Assembly: GCF_040126175.1 (NCBI RefSeq)
Contig: NZ_CP155828.1
Coordinates: 640,526 to 704,525, forward strand
Length of the DNA: 64,000 nt
Direction of reading: 5' to 3'
Source: Candidatus Phytoplasma solani
GTDB taxonomy: Bacteria; Bacillota_I; Bacilli_A; Acholeplasmatales; Acholeplasmataceae
How positions within the stretch are numbered: the first letter of the stretch is position 1; every line of letters begins with the position of its first letter. The notes under the pieces were generated by a model, which made no database searches, had not been told where the DNA came from, and saw only the letters and a program-made list of their open reading frames with translations. Below are positions 30,179 through 39,410 of this stretch, piece by piece. The position numbers were made by a program, and so were the translations under genes.

Positions 30179-30218
30179 TTTTGTCGAAAAAAAATATGAT
30201 TTTTTTCGAAAAACTGCA

Positions 30219-30342
30219 CTGTTCCAAAACTTTAGACACTTTTTATTTTTTAAAAATTCTTTAAGACTAACTATTAAGTTAGTCTTTTTTTGTTTTAAAG
30301 ACTAAAAAATAATTTCATATCTTTTCTAAAAACGTTTTTAGA
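30219..30342 (+). promoter_or_regulatory. sigF leader with terminator and palindrome (PMU-end repeat, copy B)
   Basis: CTGTTCCAAAACTTTAGACAC, a terminator AAGACTAACT..AGTTAGTCTT plus T-run at 30264-30292, AATTTCATATCTTTTC, and the perfect 18-bp palindrome TCTAAAAACGTTTTTAGA at 30325-30342, which touches the ribosome binding site AGAAAGG of sigF. The palindrome may be an operator or an RNA hairpin that hides the start. Confidence 0.7.
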
Positions 30343-30352
30343 AAGGATTAAA

Positions 30353-30988
30353 ATGTTAAGACAAAAATTATTTAAAGATTTTTTAAAAAATAAAAAGAAT
30401 TTAGAGGCCCGCAATCAATTAATTGAACTTCATTATCCGTTAGCAAAAAAATTATCAAACAAATTTAATTTCTATCCGCGAGTTTTGACTAAAGAGGATT
30501 TATACCAGGAAGGGATTTTAGGTTTAATCAAAGCCCTAAATAATTACCATGACTTAGGTTACGACTTTATCGCCTACGCTACTCCCACCATCAAATCGGA
30601 AATCCGCGAATTAATAAGAAAAAGCCATTCCCCTTCAATCCCCCAAAAAACCACCAAACCAAGAAATATCAGTTTTAACGAAAACCAACACTCACAACAA
30701 ACAATTTACGACAAAATCCCCAATCCGCATCAATTATGGTTAAAACAAGTAAAACACGAATTATTAATAAAAAAATTAAAAACCAAACTAAGTAAAAATG
30801 AATTCAACGTTATTTGTTTGAGTTTTGGCGTTACTACAAAAAACATTAACGACACACATCAACCAACATATACAAATCAAGAAATAGCTACAAAATTAAA
30901 TTTAACTTTAAAACAAATAGAAAAATTAAAAGAACACGCCATTCAAAAACTAACCCCAAATAATAAAAAAAATAAGGAGAAAATATAA
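30353..30988 (+). CDS. sigF: RNA polymerase sigma factor, PMU type (SigF)
   Basis: 211 aa sigma-70 family factor. Region 2 has RVLTKEDLYQEGILGLIKAL and GYDFIAYATPTIKSEIRELIRK (core binding and -10 recognition); region 4 has YTNQEIATKLNLTLKQIEKLKEHA as the -35 helix-turn-helix. Region 1.1 is absent and region 3 is short, as in alternative sigma factors. It probably directs transcription of PMU genes. GAAAGG lies 6 bases before the ATG. Overlap of its leader with the PMU-end repeat suggests the element's edge carries its promoter. Confidence 0.88.
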   Translation: MLRQKLFKDFLKNKKNLEARNQLIELHYPLAKKLSNKFNFYPRVLTKEDLYQEGILGLIKALNNYHDLGYDFIAYATPTIKSEIRELIRKSHSPSIPQKTTKPRNISFNENQHSQQTIYDKIPNPHQLWLKQVKHELLIKKLKTKLSKNEFNVICLSFGVTTKNINDTHQPTYTNQEIATKLNLTLKQIEKLKEHAIQKLTPNNKKNKEKI

Positions 30989-30992
30989 AAAA

Positions 30993-31547
30993 ATGTTAAA
31001 CAAAGTTCAATTAATCGGCAATATCGCCCATAACTTAGAAAAACAATACATTAATAGTAGAGATTATATGCCACAAACAAAAGAGGTGCAAGGATACACA
31101 GCGATGGCACAAAGCTGCACAACGGAAGCGCAAAAATACACATCGGATGCGCAAGAATGCACAGCGGAGGCGCAAAAATACCCAGAGAATGCGCAAGAAT
31201 ACACAGCGGAGGCACAAAGATACACAACCTATGCGCAAGAATCCACAGCGTTGTCGCAAGAATGCACAGCGAAGGCACAAAATATAATAAATTCTTTACA
31301 ATCAACTAATCAACCTAAAAATATATCAATTAATTTAACTACAAAAACTATTCCTGATTATTTAACTGGAGGAACAAAATCAGTTCCATATTGTGAAGTC
31401 ACTTATGATTTACAAGAATTAAAAGACTTTATTAACAAATTAGACTTATCAAACAATTCTCACTTACAAAAAATAAGACAATTTGTAAATGATTATACAC
31501 AACCAGTGAGTAAACCAATAGAAGAAGGTGATAACGACATGATGTAA
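30993..31547 (+). CDS. SSB-like protein with the core replaced by nine heptad repeats
   Basis: 184 aa. The first 19 residues (MLNKVQLIGNIAHNLEKQY) resemble the start of single-stranded DNA-binding protein, but the OB-fold strands that should follow are absent; instead nine 21-base repeats (31086-31274) code heptads such as AQEYTAE. A different C-terminal part with DLQELKDFINKLDL and an acidic end EEGDNDMM follows. It lies 4 bases after sigF with AAGGAG upstream, so it is co-transcribed. Probably not a normal SSB; a coiled-coil form or decay product is possible. Confidence 0.6.
   Translation: MLNKVQLIGNIAHNLEKQYINSRDYMPQTKEVQGYTAMAQSCTTEAQKYTSDAQECTAEAQKYPENAQEYTAEAQRYTTYAQESTALSQECTAKAQNIINSLQSTNQPKNISINLTTKTIPDYLTGGTKSVPYCEVTYDLQELKDFINKLDLSNNSHLQKIRQFVNDYTQPVSKPIEEGDNDMM
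31086..31274 (+). repeat. Nine tandem 21-base repeats
   Basis: Same unit type as 9081-9206 (GCGCAAGAATACACAGCGGA). In frame with the host gene; units differ at a few positions. Confidence 0.88.
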
Positions 31548-31552
31548 TTAAA

Positions 31553-31582
31553 AAGACTAGATTTAAAACCTAGTCTTTTTTA
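31553..31582 (+). terminator. Terminator of the sigF operon
   Basis: AAGACTAG..CTAGTCTT hairpin followed by TTTTTT, 6 bases after the stop of the SSB-like gene. Confidence 0.85.
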
Positions 31583-32261
31583 ATATGTAAAAAACGCATT
31601 TAAAAGGCCTTTAATGGCCTTGTAGATGATAATTAATATAAAATCTAAATTAAAAAAATAAAAGCGATAATTATTTGTAATTTTAAATTAATACCAAAAA
31701 AAACTCCAAACTGTCAAAAAGAAAAATTAAATAACAAAACTTGACAAGAAAAGAGCAAGGAGTGACAAAAAAAACAAAGAAACTAAAAAAACTAAAACAT
31801 TATTATAAATATGTAACAAATATTTTTTCTGATGATTGGTATATTGACGGACATACATGCGGGACTGTTTATTATAATTTTTTAGATACTACTCGACCTC
31901 CTCAAAAACCAAAAGAATTAGAATAATTTTTAACTACAATGCCCTAAATGGTTACTCGAAGAAGACAAAGACTTTTTCATGGATGAAGTTAATTGTCCTA
32001 CAAACAAAAAAAGATGAAGATAATCATGTTATATGTAAAACCTACTACCTCCACTTCAATCCCAAAAAAGCTATATAACCCTTTATACAGAAAAACACAA
32101 CCTTAAAACATAAAAACCCACAATACACTTAAAACACATTATTTTATCCCTTAATAACATTTTATATAATTATTTGAAGTCCGCCTCAAACAACATTGTT
32201 ACAAACAATTTAAAGACCAATATTTTGAATAAACAAATATTAAGCAAAACAAATCATAACC
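31583..32261 (+). pseudogene. Gene-poor region with remains of a small-protein gene
   Basis: A weak 61-codon frame from TTG at 31741 (MTRKEQGVTKKTKK...) has no ribosome binding site. From 31930 to 32080 two frames together read LLEEDKDFFMDEVNCPTNKK and KDEDNHVICKTYYLHFNPKK, the same protein as the broken gene at 44870-45331. Frameshifted and without a start here. The rest shows nothing recognisable. Confidence 0.5.
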
Positions 32262-32290
32262 AAGACTCTCTTTATGAGAGTCTTTTTTTT
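32262..32290 (+). terminator. Terminator hairpin
   Basis: AAGACTCTC-TTTAT-GAGAGTCTT followed by eight T. Ends transcripts before the 184-residue gene. Confidence 0.85.
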
Positions 32291-32321
32291 ATATCCAAAA
32301 TAAAATTAAAGGAGAATTAAA

Positions 32322-32876
32322 ATGGATAAAAATAGAATAAAAATAGTTAACAAAAATTTTAAAAAATTTCATAATATTTTCGACCGTCTTATTTCAAAAT
32401 ATTATTATAGAAACACCAAAACATTACAAAAAATGGAAAATATGGCTTTAATTGATGTGTTTATTAATAGTTTAGAATTAATATACCTTCAAATTCCTAA
32501 AAAACAATTAATTTTCCATTTCAAAAATTGGGACGAAAGTTATTCCACGTTCAGTTTTGAAATTTACGATAATAATTTCATCATTCGTGGGAAAATGGCA
32601 GTTTTTTATTTAGAAGATAAAGAAGACATTATTCCCATAATTGAATTAAGCCAACAAGAAATTGGTTTTTTTACTGATTTTAATATACTTATTTTTTTAG
32701 ATCGAACTGAAAAATTTTGGGACGCAAACTTGAATACAACCATTCAAGAATTAAACAAAGGAAAACAATTTTTGACTCAATCAATCGGAAGTGATGTTGT
32801 AATTTTAAAATATGACTCATCCCCCAATTTTAAAACATTAATTTATTCCTTGCATTTCCCTATTTTTAAAAACTAA
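32322..32876 (+). CDS. Hypothetical PMU protein
   Basis: 184 aa, not recognised. Basic start, then alternating hydrophobic strands (STFSFEIYDNNFIIRGKMAV, DIIPIIELS), no signal peptide or membrane span; resembles a small soluble alpha/beta protein. AAAGGAG lies 9 bases before the ATG. It stands alone between two terminators, so it is its own transcription unit. Confidence 0.7.
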   Translation: MDKNRIKIVNKNFKKFHNIFDRLISKYYYRNTKTLQKMENMALIDVFINSLELIYLQIPKKQLIFHFKNWDESYSTFSFEIYDNNFIIRGKMAVFYLEDKEDIIPIIELSQQEIGFFTDFNILIFLDRTEKFWDANLNTTIQELNKGKQFLTQSIGSDVVILKYDSSPNFKTLIYSLHFPIFKN

Positions 32877-32891
32877 AACAAACCCTAATTT

Positions 32892-32918
32892 AGACCTTCA
32901 AATTGAAGGTCTTTTTTT
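32892..32918 (+). terminator. Terminator after the 184-residue gene
   Basis: AGACCTTCA-ATT-TGAAGGTCT followed by seven T. Confidence 0.88.
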
Positions 32919-32951
32919 ATGCCCAAATTAAGATTAAAAGGAGAAAAAATC

Positions 32952-35900
32952 ATGAAATTAATCGTTTTCGAAGGACTTGACGGCAGTGGAAAAACAAGTC
33001 TAATAAAAAGCGTGGGCGCCAAAGATGCCTAAATATCGTGTTATCTAACCAATAACCAGTGCGATAAACACTGAAAGGAGATAGTCGGTCCGTTAAACGA
33101 AAGAATCATGGGTTACAGCAGACTATCAAAGCGGGTTGAGACGAAGTTAGTTAGTCAAGATGATACCGCCACCAAATTGTCCCATGGATAAGCCTGCAAT
33201 GGCCTAAGAAGAAAAGCAGATGTAATTTGTTAACCTAGTACGCAAACTACCGAAACCGTATAGTCCAGAGTCTATCAATATATAACGCTTGTATTGGATA
33301 GTTTATCAACAAAAACAACCTGGAATCTCACCGACAGTCAGGAAAGACATTAAAACATAAGCGGTTACTTCACCTAAAGGACAAAGGTAGATATTTAGAG
33401 TAACTTGGAGAATCCTAAAAGCAAGTTATTTAATTAACAGGTCAAGGAATAAATGCTAAGACGCTCAAGGATAAAGAGACTTTTTAGTAGTCGGAGAAGT
33501 AAAACTTAGTTTGGAATAACTAAGATAATCGACCTCCCAAGAAGAAGGTTAACAACCCTCATAGGGCAAAAGAAGTCAGTAATTTATTATTTATTCAATG
33601 TAATCAAGAGGGGAGTTGATAAATTATGTCAACAACTGTATCACTAGAAACTAAGCTTTCGCGAACATTGAATAAGATTCAATATTGTTCCACAAACAAC
33701 TATCCTTTAAAAAGGGAATTACAGCAAGGAATGAATAACTTTCATAATACGTTAACGGCGTTCAACAGAATCGCCGCAAACAAAGGTGCGGGTACACCAG
33801 GAATTGACAATAAAACCATTGACGGTATCAATTTAGGAAAACTAGAAAGATACCACAAGGAATATGTCAATAACTGTTACAATCCGAACCCTGTTAAAAG
33901 AATACTCATTCCCAAAGACAACGATAAGGTTAGACCTCTTGGAATACCTACCATAAAAGATAGGTTGATACAAAAAGGTCTCGAACAACTCTTAAATCCA
34001 TACTTTGAAAAAATCTTTTCAGAATGGAGCTTTGGATTTAGAACCAAAAAATCTTGTCACGACGCAATAAAACGCGTCAGACAAAGATTTACGGGAATTG
34101 ATTACATTATCAAAATTGACCTGAAAGGTTATTTTGATACTATCAACCATGAAATTCTTATGAGAACTTTAAATCAGTTCATCAAAAAGAACAAAACCCT
34201 TGCAACCATTCATAAATGGTTAAAAGCTGGATTTATGAAAGACGGTATCAAATATGAATCTTTATCTGGTTCTCCCCAAGGAGGAATTATTTCCCCTTTG
34301 TTGGCGAATGTATATTTACATTACATTGACCTTAAAATGGATGAACTAATTAAAGAAGGAACACCAATAAGGAAAGCAAACCCAGAATATGGAAAAGCAT
34401 ACCATCAAGGAATGCATCATAAACTGGGGATTGATAGACAAATTAACCTAAATCCAAAAACAAGAGTTGAATATATCCGATATGCCGATGATTTTATCAT
34501 AGGAATTAAAGGAAAATATGACAAAGCTGAAACTATTAAAAACCAAGTGACTCAATGGCTAGAACAAGATTTAAAACTAACAATTAGTAAAAATAAATCA
34601 AAAATTGTAAAAGCCAACAAGGGCACAAGGTTTCTATCCTACATGATTAAGGTAAAACCAACCAGTAGCAAACTCACCAAGAAAACCCACAAAAAATCCC
34701 TAAACGGTCGGGTACAAATCCAAGTTCCCAAAGCAAAAGCCAAAGAATATGGATATGAATACAATTGGTTAAAAAGAGAAAAGATTAAGCATGATGAAAC
34801 ATTAGCAAGTAGGGACGAATTAGAAATAATACGCACTTATAAAACAATCGTATGTGGAATCATCCAATACTTTTGCTTAGCTAACAATCTAAATGCATTA
34901 ACCCATCTAACCTATCTAGCTGAATATAGTTGTTTGAAAACCTTGGCAAGAAAACGGAAAACGTCACTTGCCAGAGTTCGAAAGAAATTTAGTAGAGGCT
35001 CAACTTGGGCCATCCCTTATATTAATAAAGGGAAAACCAAGTATGAATCATGGATTGTTTACTCTTGGGATAAAATCAAGAAAATGCGTAGCTATAAGGA
35101 AAATCCTGATATTACCATCAACTCATTTATATTCCAAGGCCGTACGAATCTAACCGACCGTCTTAAAGCGGAATGTTGTGAAAAGTGCGGCAAAACAACC
35201 CAACTCCACATTCATCATATTGGAACGGTCCGCAACGCGAATCGCAAAAGTATGGTGAATAAAAGTACAAAAGTGTTATGTATGGGTTGTCATCGTAAAA
35301 TAACAAACCAACAAATGCATGACATCAGATTAAATAAAAAAAGTAAAAGAACAATAAGAATAAATAGCTAATCAGCCGCAAGGTGAAATTAGTTCTGGAA
35401 AGAGAGTAAATTATGGAAAGCCGTATGCTTGGAAACTTGCTCGTACGGTTTGGACGGGGGCGGATTGTAGTAGATATAATGGAAAAACAAATCCCATTAT
35501 TGAGGCGCAATTCATCTATCCGTATTAAACGTGAATTAAAAAAACAAGGCAAAGAAGTGATTGTTATTCGCGGATTAGGAAGTTCTACAATCGGGAATTC
35601 TATACGTGAAACGTTTTTAACACACAACAAATTACACAATTTAACTAGATATTTTTTAAGTTTTGCCAACATGATTCAAACCCAAGAAGAACGCATCAAA
35701 CCCCACTTAAAAACCCCTAAAATTATTTTAGTTGATCGTTGGTTAGGCTCTAATTTTGCATATCGTGTATATCCTAATCAAATTGATAAAAAATATTATC
35801 TTTTTAACAATTTAACTAAATTATTCATTAAACCTGATATCACCGTTTATCTAAAAATTCACCCCCAAATAGGTTTAAAACGTAAATTAAATCAAAACAA

Positions 35901-36096
35901 CCACCAATTAGATGTTATTGAAACTAGTTCCTTAGCTTACTTTCATCAAGTAGAAAAGGGTTATCAGGAATTTTTAAAAAGAAAAAATCTAGGTCCTCAA
36001 ATTGTTTTAAAAGCGATGGAAGCTAAAAATTCCAACTTCAACACAAAACAAATAATAAAAAAAATAGGAGAAATACCAAATGCCAATAGTCATTAA
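32952..36096 (+). CDS. tmk: Thymidylate kinase, PMU copy 2, split by a group II intron
   Basis: Exon 1 is 32952-33013 (MKLIVFEGLDGSGKTSLIKS with the complete P-loop); exon 2 is 35526-36096 (KRELKKQGKEVIVIRGLG... with DRW and SNFAYR). Joining 62 and 571 bases gives 210 codons in frame; the joint reads SVKRELK, where copy 1 has QLKKYFK. So the enzyme can be made only if the intron at 33014-35525 is spliced out. GGAG lies 8 bases before the ATG. Copy 2 lacks the cysteine cluster of copy 1. Its end overlaps a 48-codon gene. Confidence 0.85.
33014..35525 (+). mobile_element. Group II intron 1 (in tmk)
   Basis: 2512 bases. The shared element starts GGGCGCCAAAGATGCC and ends CTATCCGTAT; the end AT fits the AY rule, while the start lacks the usual GUGYG unless GT of the exon is counted. 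Domain I-III-like RNA occupies 33014-33620, the maturase gene sits in domain IV, and the domain V hairpin is at 35419-35451 (AGCCGTATGC..GTACGGTTT with loop GGAAAC). Removal restores tmk. About as long as intron 2 but not identical, so the two were not copied recently. Confidence 0.9.
33626..35371 (+). CDS. ltrA: Group II intron reverse transcriptase/maturase, intron 1
   Basis: 581 aa. Reverse transcriptase blocks with GIPTIKDRLIQKGL, the SGSPQGGIISPLLANVYLHY block and the catalytic YADD in EYIRYADDFIIG; then domain X (maturase) and an HNH endonuclease with CEKCG, HIHH and CMGC. All parts needed for splicing help and retrohoming are present. Start at the ATG after GAGGGGAG. The frame extends well into intron domain IV and stops before domain V. 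Confidence 0.93.
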   Translation: MSTTVSLETKLSRTLNKIQYCSTNNYPLKRELQQGMNNFHNTLTAFNRIAANKGAGTPGIDNKTIDGINLGKLERYHKEYVNNCYNPNPVKRILIPKDNDKVRPLGIPTIKDRLIQKGLEQLLNPYFEKIFSEWSFGFRTKKSCHDAIKRVRQRFTGIDYIIKIDLKGYFDTINHEILMRTLNQFIKKNKTLATIHKWLKAGFMKDGIKYESLSGSPQGGIISPLLANVYLHYIDLKMDELIKEGTPIRKANPEYGKAYHQGMHHKLGIDRQINLNPKTRVEYIRYADDFIIGIKGKYDKAETIKNQVTQWLEQDLKLTISKNKSKIVKANKGTRFLSYMIKVKPTSSKLTKKTHKKSLNGRVQIQVPKAKAKEYGYEYNWLKREKIKHDETLASRDELEIIRTYKTIVCGIIQYFCLANNLNALTHLTYLAEYSCLKTLARKRKTSLARVRKKFSRGSTWAIPYINKGKTKYESWIVYSWDKIKKMRSYKENPDITINSFIFQGRTNLTDRLKAECCEKCGKTTQLHIHHIGTVRNANRKSMVNKSTKVLCMGCHRKITNQQMHDIRLNKKSKRTIRINS

Positions 36097-36226
36097 GAAA
36101 AAATGTCAAAACGGCAATTTATATATCCATTATAGTAACGGCAAAATCAAAACTATTAAAAAAGATGGAACTATTCAATGGCGTACTAAAAAAATAAAAT
36201 TTTACCCCCCGAAAAAGACTCTTTAA
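36080..36226 (+). CDS. Small PMU protein (48 aa)
   Basis: Begins MPIVIKKKCQNGNLYIHYSN and continues with KTIKKDGTIQWRTKK. Too short for many gene callers, but AGGAG lies 8 bases before the ATG, it overlaps the end of tmk by 17 bases (coupling), and a terminator closes it. Basic, with a strand-turn pattern; function unknown. Confidence 0.65.
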   Translation: MPIVIKKKCQNGNLYIHYSNGKIKTIKKDGTIQWRTKKIKFYPPKKTL

Positions 36227-36243
36227 TTAGAGTCTTTTTTTAT
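36216..36243 (+). terminator. Terminator after tmk and the 48-residue gene
   Basis: AAGACTCT-TTAATT-AGAGTCTT followed by T-run; overlaps the last codons of the small gene. Confidence 0.85.
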
Positions 36244-36264
36244 TATAGAAAGGGAATTAATCAA

Positions 36265-39200
36265 ATGAAACAATCAACCGATTTGCATTTCAAAAATATT
36301 GATATTTTGAAACATCAATCTTTGTGTGTTAACATCACTAAACAAATAAGGGCGCCAAAGATGCCTAAATATCGTGTTATCTAACCAATAACCAGTGCGA
36401 TAAACACTGAATGGATATGGTCGGTCCGTTAAACGAAAGAATAAGGGATTACAGCAGACCATAAAAGCGGATTGAGACGAAGTAGTTAGTTAAGAGGATA
36501 CCGCCACCAAATTGTCCCATGGATAAGCCTGAAATGGTCTAAGAAGGAAAGCAGATGTAATCTTAGAACCTAATACGCAAACTACTGAAGCCGTATAGTC
36601 CAGAGTCTAACAAGATATATTATTTGTCTTGGTTAGTTTATCTAATTAACAGAAAGCCTGGAATCTCACCGACAGTCAGGAAAGACGTTAAAACATAAGC
36701 GGTTACTTCACCTAAAGGACAAAGGTAGATATTTAGAGTAACTTGGAGAATCCTAAAAGCTAGTTATTTAATTAACAAGTCAAGGAATAAATGCCGAGAC
36801 GCTCAAGGATAAAGAAGCTATTTAATAGTCGTGGATAATTCAAAGTTAACATTGGAATATGCTAACATGATGACCCACCAGGGCGAAGGTTAATAACCTT
36901 TACAAGGCGAAAGTAGCTAGTAATTTACTATTTATTCACTGTAATCAAGGAAGGAGTTGATAAATATGTCAACATCTGTTTCAGATGAAACTAAGCTTTC
37001 GCGAACATTGAGTAAGATTCTATATTGTTCTACAAATAACTATCCTCTAAAAAGAGAATTACAGCAAGGAATGAATAATCTACATAACACATTAATTGCA
37101 TTTAACAAAATTGCAACCAACAAAGGCGCGGGTACACCTGGAATTGATGGTAATTCAATTGACAGACTCGATCTTAAAAAATTAGAAAGATATCACAAGG
37201 AATACATCAATAACAAGTACAAGCCAAAGCCTGTTAAAAGAATATTCATTCCCAAAGACAACGATAAGGTTAGACCTCTTGGAATACCTACCATAAAAGA
37301 TAGAATAGTCCAAAAAAGCCTTGAACAACTCTTAACTCCTTATTTTGAAAATCAATTCTTAGAATGGAGTTTTGGATTTAGAACCAAAAAGTCCTGTCTT
37401 GATGCAATCAAACGCGTCAAACAGAGATTTCAGGGAATTGATTATATCATCAAAATTGACCTTAAAGGTTATTTTGACACAATCAATCATGAAACTCTTA
37501 TGAAAACCTTGAGGAAGTTTATACGCAAGAATAAAACTCTTTCAACCATTAATAAGTGGTTAAAAGCTGGGTTCATGAAAGATGGCATCAAGTACGAATC
37601 TTTATCTGGTTCTCCACAAGGAGGAATCATTTCCCCATTACTTGCCAATGTATATTTACATTACATTGACATCAAAATGGATGAACTAATTAAAGAAGGG
37701 ACACCAATAAGGAAAACAAACCCAGGATATAGAAAAGCATACCATCAAGGAATGCATCATAAACTGGGGATTGATAGTCGAATTAACCTAAATCCAAAAA
37801 CAAGAGTTGAATATATCCGATATGCCGATGATTTTATCATAGGAATTAAAGGAAAATATGACAAAGCTGAAACTATTAAAAACCAAGTGACTCAATGGCT
37901 AGAACAAGATTTAAAACTAACAGTTAGTAAAGATAAATCAAAGATTGTAAAAGCCAATAAGAGCACAAGGTTTCTATCCTACATGGTTAAGGTAAATTCA
38001 ACCAGTAGTAAACTCACCAAAAAAACCCACAAAAAATCCCTAAACGGTCGGGTACAAATCCAAGTTCCCAAAGCAAAAGCCAAGGAATATGGATATGAGT
38101 ACAATTGGTTAAAAAGAGGAAGGATTAAACATGACGAAACATTAGCAAGTAGGGACGAATTAGAAATAATACGCACTTATAAAACAATCGTACGCGGAAT
38201 CATCCAATACTTTTGCTTAGCTAACAATCTAAATGCATTAACCCATCTAACCTATCTAGCGGAATATAGTTGTTTGAAAACCTTAGCAAGGAAACGCAAA
38301 ATGACAATTGCCAAAGTGCGGAAGAAGGTTAATCGTGGTGCAACTTGGTCAATTCCGTATTTAAACAAAGGGAAAACCAAGTATGAGTCATGGACTGTTT
38401 ACCCTTGGGATAAGATCAAGAAAATGCGTAATTATAAGGAAAATCCCGATATCACCATCAATCCTTATCTATTCCAAGGTCGTACGAATCTAACAGACCG
38501 CCTTAAAGCGGAAATATGTGAGAAATGCGGCAAAACAACCCAACTTCAAATCCATCACAGTGGTACGGTTCGCAATGGAAACCGCAAAAGCGTGATGAAT
38601 AAGAGTACAAAAGTGTTATGCATAGATTGTCATAGAAATATTACGAACCAACAAATGCATGATATCAGATTAAATAACAAAAGTAAAAGAACAAAAAAGG
38701 ATAAATAGCTAATCAGCCGTAAGGCGAAATTAGTTCTCGAAAGAGAGTAAATTATGGAAAGCCGTATGCTTGGAAACTTGCTCGTACGGTTTGGACGGGG
38801 GCTGATTGTAAATAAAACAGCAAACGCAAATCGCTGAATAAGACGCAATTAATCTATCCGTATTCCAACCATCTTTATTCAATAAACCATTTAACGAATA
38901 CATGATAAAAACCCACAACCTCCTAAACGAATATCTAGATAAAAACCAACACAACTCCCAAAGTAAAAAAGTAATCCGCGGCAACATCAACGAATATTTC
39001 ATTTTATTATATTTTCAAAACAAGGGAATCATCAATTTATACCCCCAGGCTTACTTGTTTTTCATCCCCGACATCAAATTCGATTTGGTTTTATTCACTA
39101 AAACCAAGCGCATAATCGCCTTCAATTTCAAAACATGTTTGCGAGATCGTTATAAACAAGCCATGGTAGAAGGGCAACAATTAAAAAAACTCGATACACG

Positions 39201-39396
39201 TTTTGAATTCTATTTATTAACTAATAACACTGTGGAAGCTCAAAGATTAAACAAGAAAATCAAACAAGGGAAAATCTTAGGAATTAACCAAGTGATCGAT
39301 TGTTTTTTGCCCCAAGCTAACATCTTTTTACAAACATTACTGACTAACCAATTCCTCCCTTTTAGCGATATTAACATGATTAAAAATAAAAAATAA
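36265..39396 (+). CDS. PD-(D/E)XK-like PMU protein, copy 2, split by a group II intron
   Basis: Exon 1 is 36265-36349 (MKQSTDLHFKNIDILKHQSL...VNITKQI); exon 2 is 38864-39396 (QPSLFNKPFNEYM... to the stop). Together 618 bases, 205 residues, in frame, aligning end to end with the 210-residue copy at 7242. The E, D and NFK residues of the nuclease-like core are all kept. Without splicing the protein ends after some 30 residues; the exon 2 frame alone could start at an internal ATG (38902) but would lack a ribosome binding site. AAAGGGA precedes the first ATG. Confidence 0.75.
36350..38863 (+). mobile_element. Group II intron 2 (in the PD-(D/E)XK-like gene)
   Basis: 2514 bases with the same first and last bases as intron 1 (GGGCGCC..., ...CTATCCGTAT), the same RNA layout and a domain V hairpin at 38760-38792. 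The surrounding exon bases differ from those of intron 1 (AACAAATAA before it here), so each copy reached its own site. Removal restores the gene. Confidence 0.9.
36966..38708 (+). CDS. ltrA: Group II intron reverse transcriptase/maturase, intron 2
   Basis: 580 aa from the ATG at 36966 (GGAG 8 bases upstream; a TTG nine bases earlier is less likely). Same blocks as intron 1: QGGIISPLLANVY, YADDF, domain X and HNH with CEKCG and CIDC. Protein identity to intron 1 is high but uneven: the stretch around YADD and domain X is almost the same, the ends are more different. Confidence 0.93.
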   Translation: MSTSVSDETKLSRTLSKILYCSTNNYPLKRELQQGMNNLHNTLIAFNKIATNKGAGTPGIDGNSIDRLDLKKLERYHKEYINNKYKPKPVKRIFIPKDNDKVRPLGIPTIKDRIVQKSLEQLLTPYFENQFLEWSFGFRTKKSCLDAIKRVKQRFQGIDYIIKIDLKGYFDTINHETLMKTLRKFIRKNKTLSTINKWLKAGFMKDGIKYESLSGSPQGGIISPLLANVYLHYIDIKMDELIKEGTPIRKTNPGYRKAYHQGMHHKLGIDSRINLNPKTRVEYIRYADDFIIGIKGKYDKAETIKNQVTQWLEQDLKLTVSKDKSKIVKANKSTRFLSYMVKVNSTSSKLTKKTHKKSLNGRVQIQVPKAKAKEYGYEYNWLKRGRIKHDETLASRDELEIIRTYKTIVRGIIQYFCLANNLNALTHLTYLAEYSCLKTLARKRKMTIAKVRKKVNRGATWSIPYLNKGKTKYESWTVYPWDKIKKMRNYKENPDITINPYLFQGRTNLTDRLKAEICEKCGKTTQLQIHHSGTVRNGNRKSVMNKSTKVLCIDCHRNITNQQMHDIRLNNKSKRTKKDK

Positions 39397-39410
39397 GGAG
39401 TTAATATAAA

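Noticed and set aside
31035..31305. Cysteine-rich frames opposite the heptad repeats
   Set aside because: Produced by the 21-base periodicity, which keeps several frames open on both strands; the same happens opposite 9081-9206.
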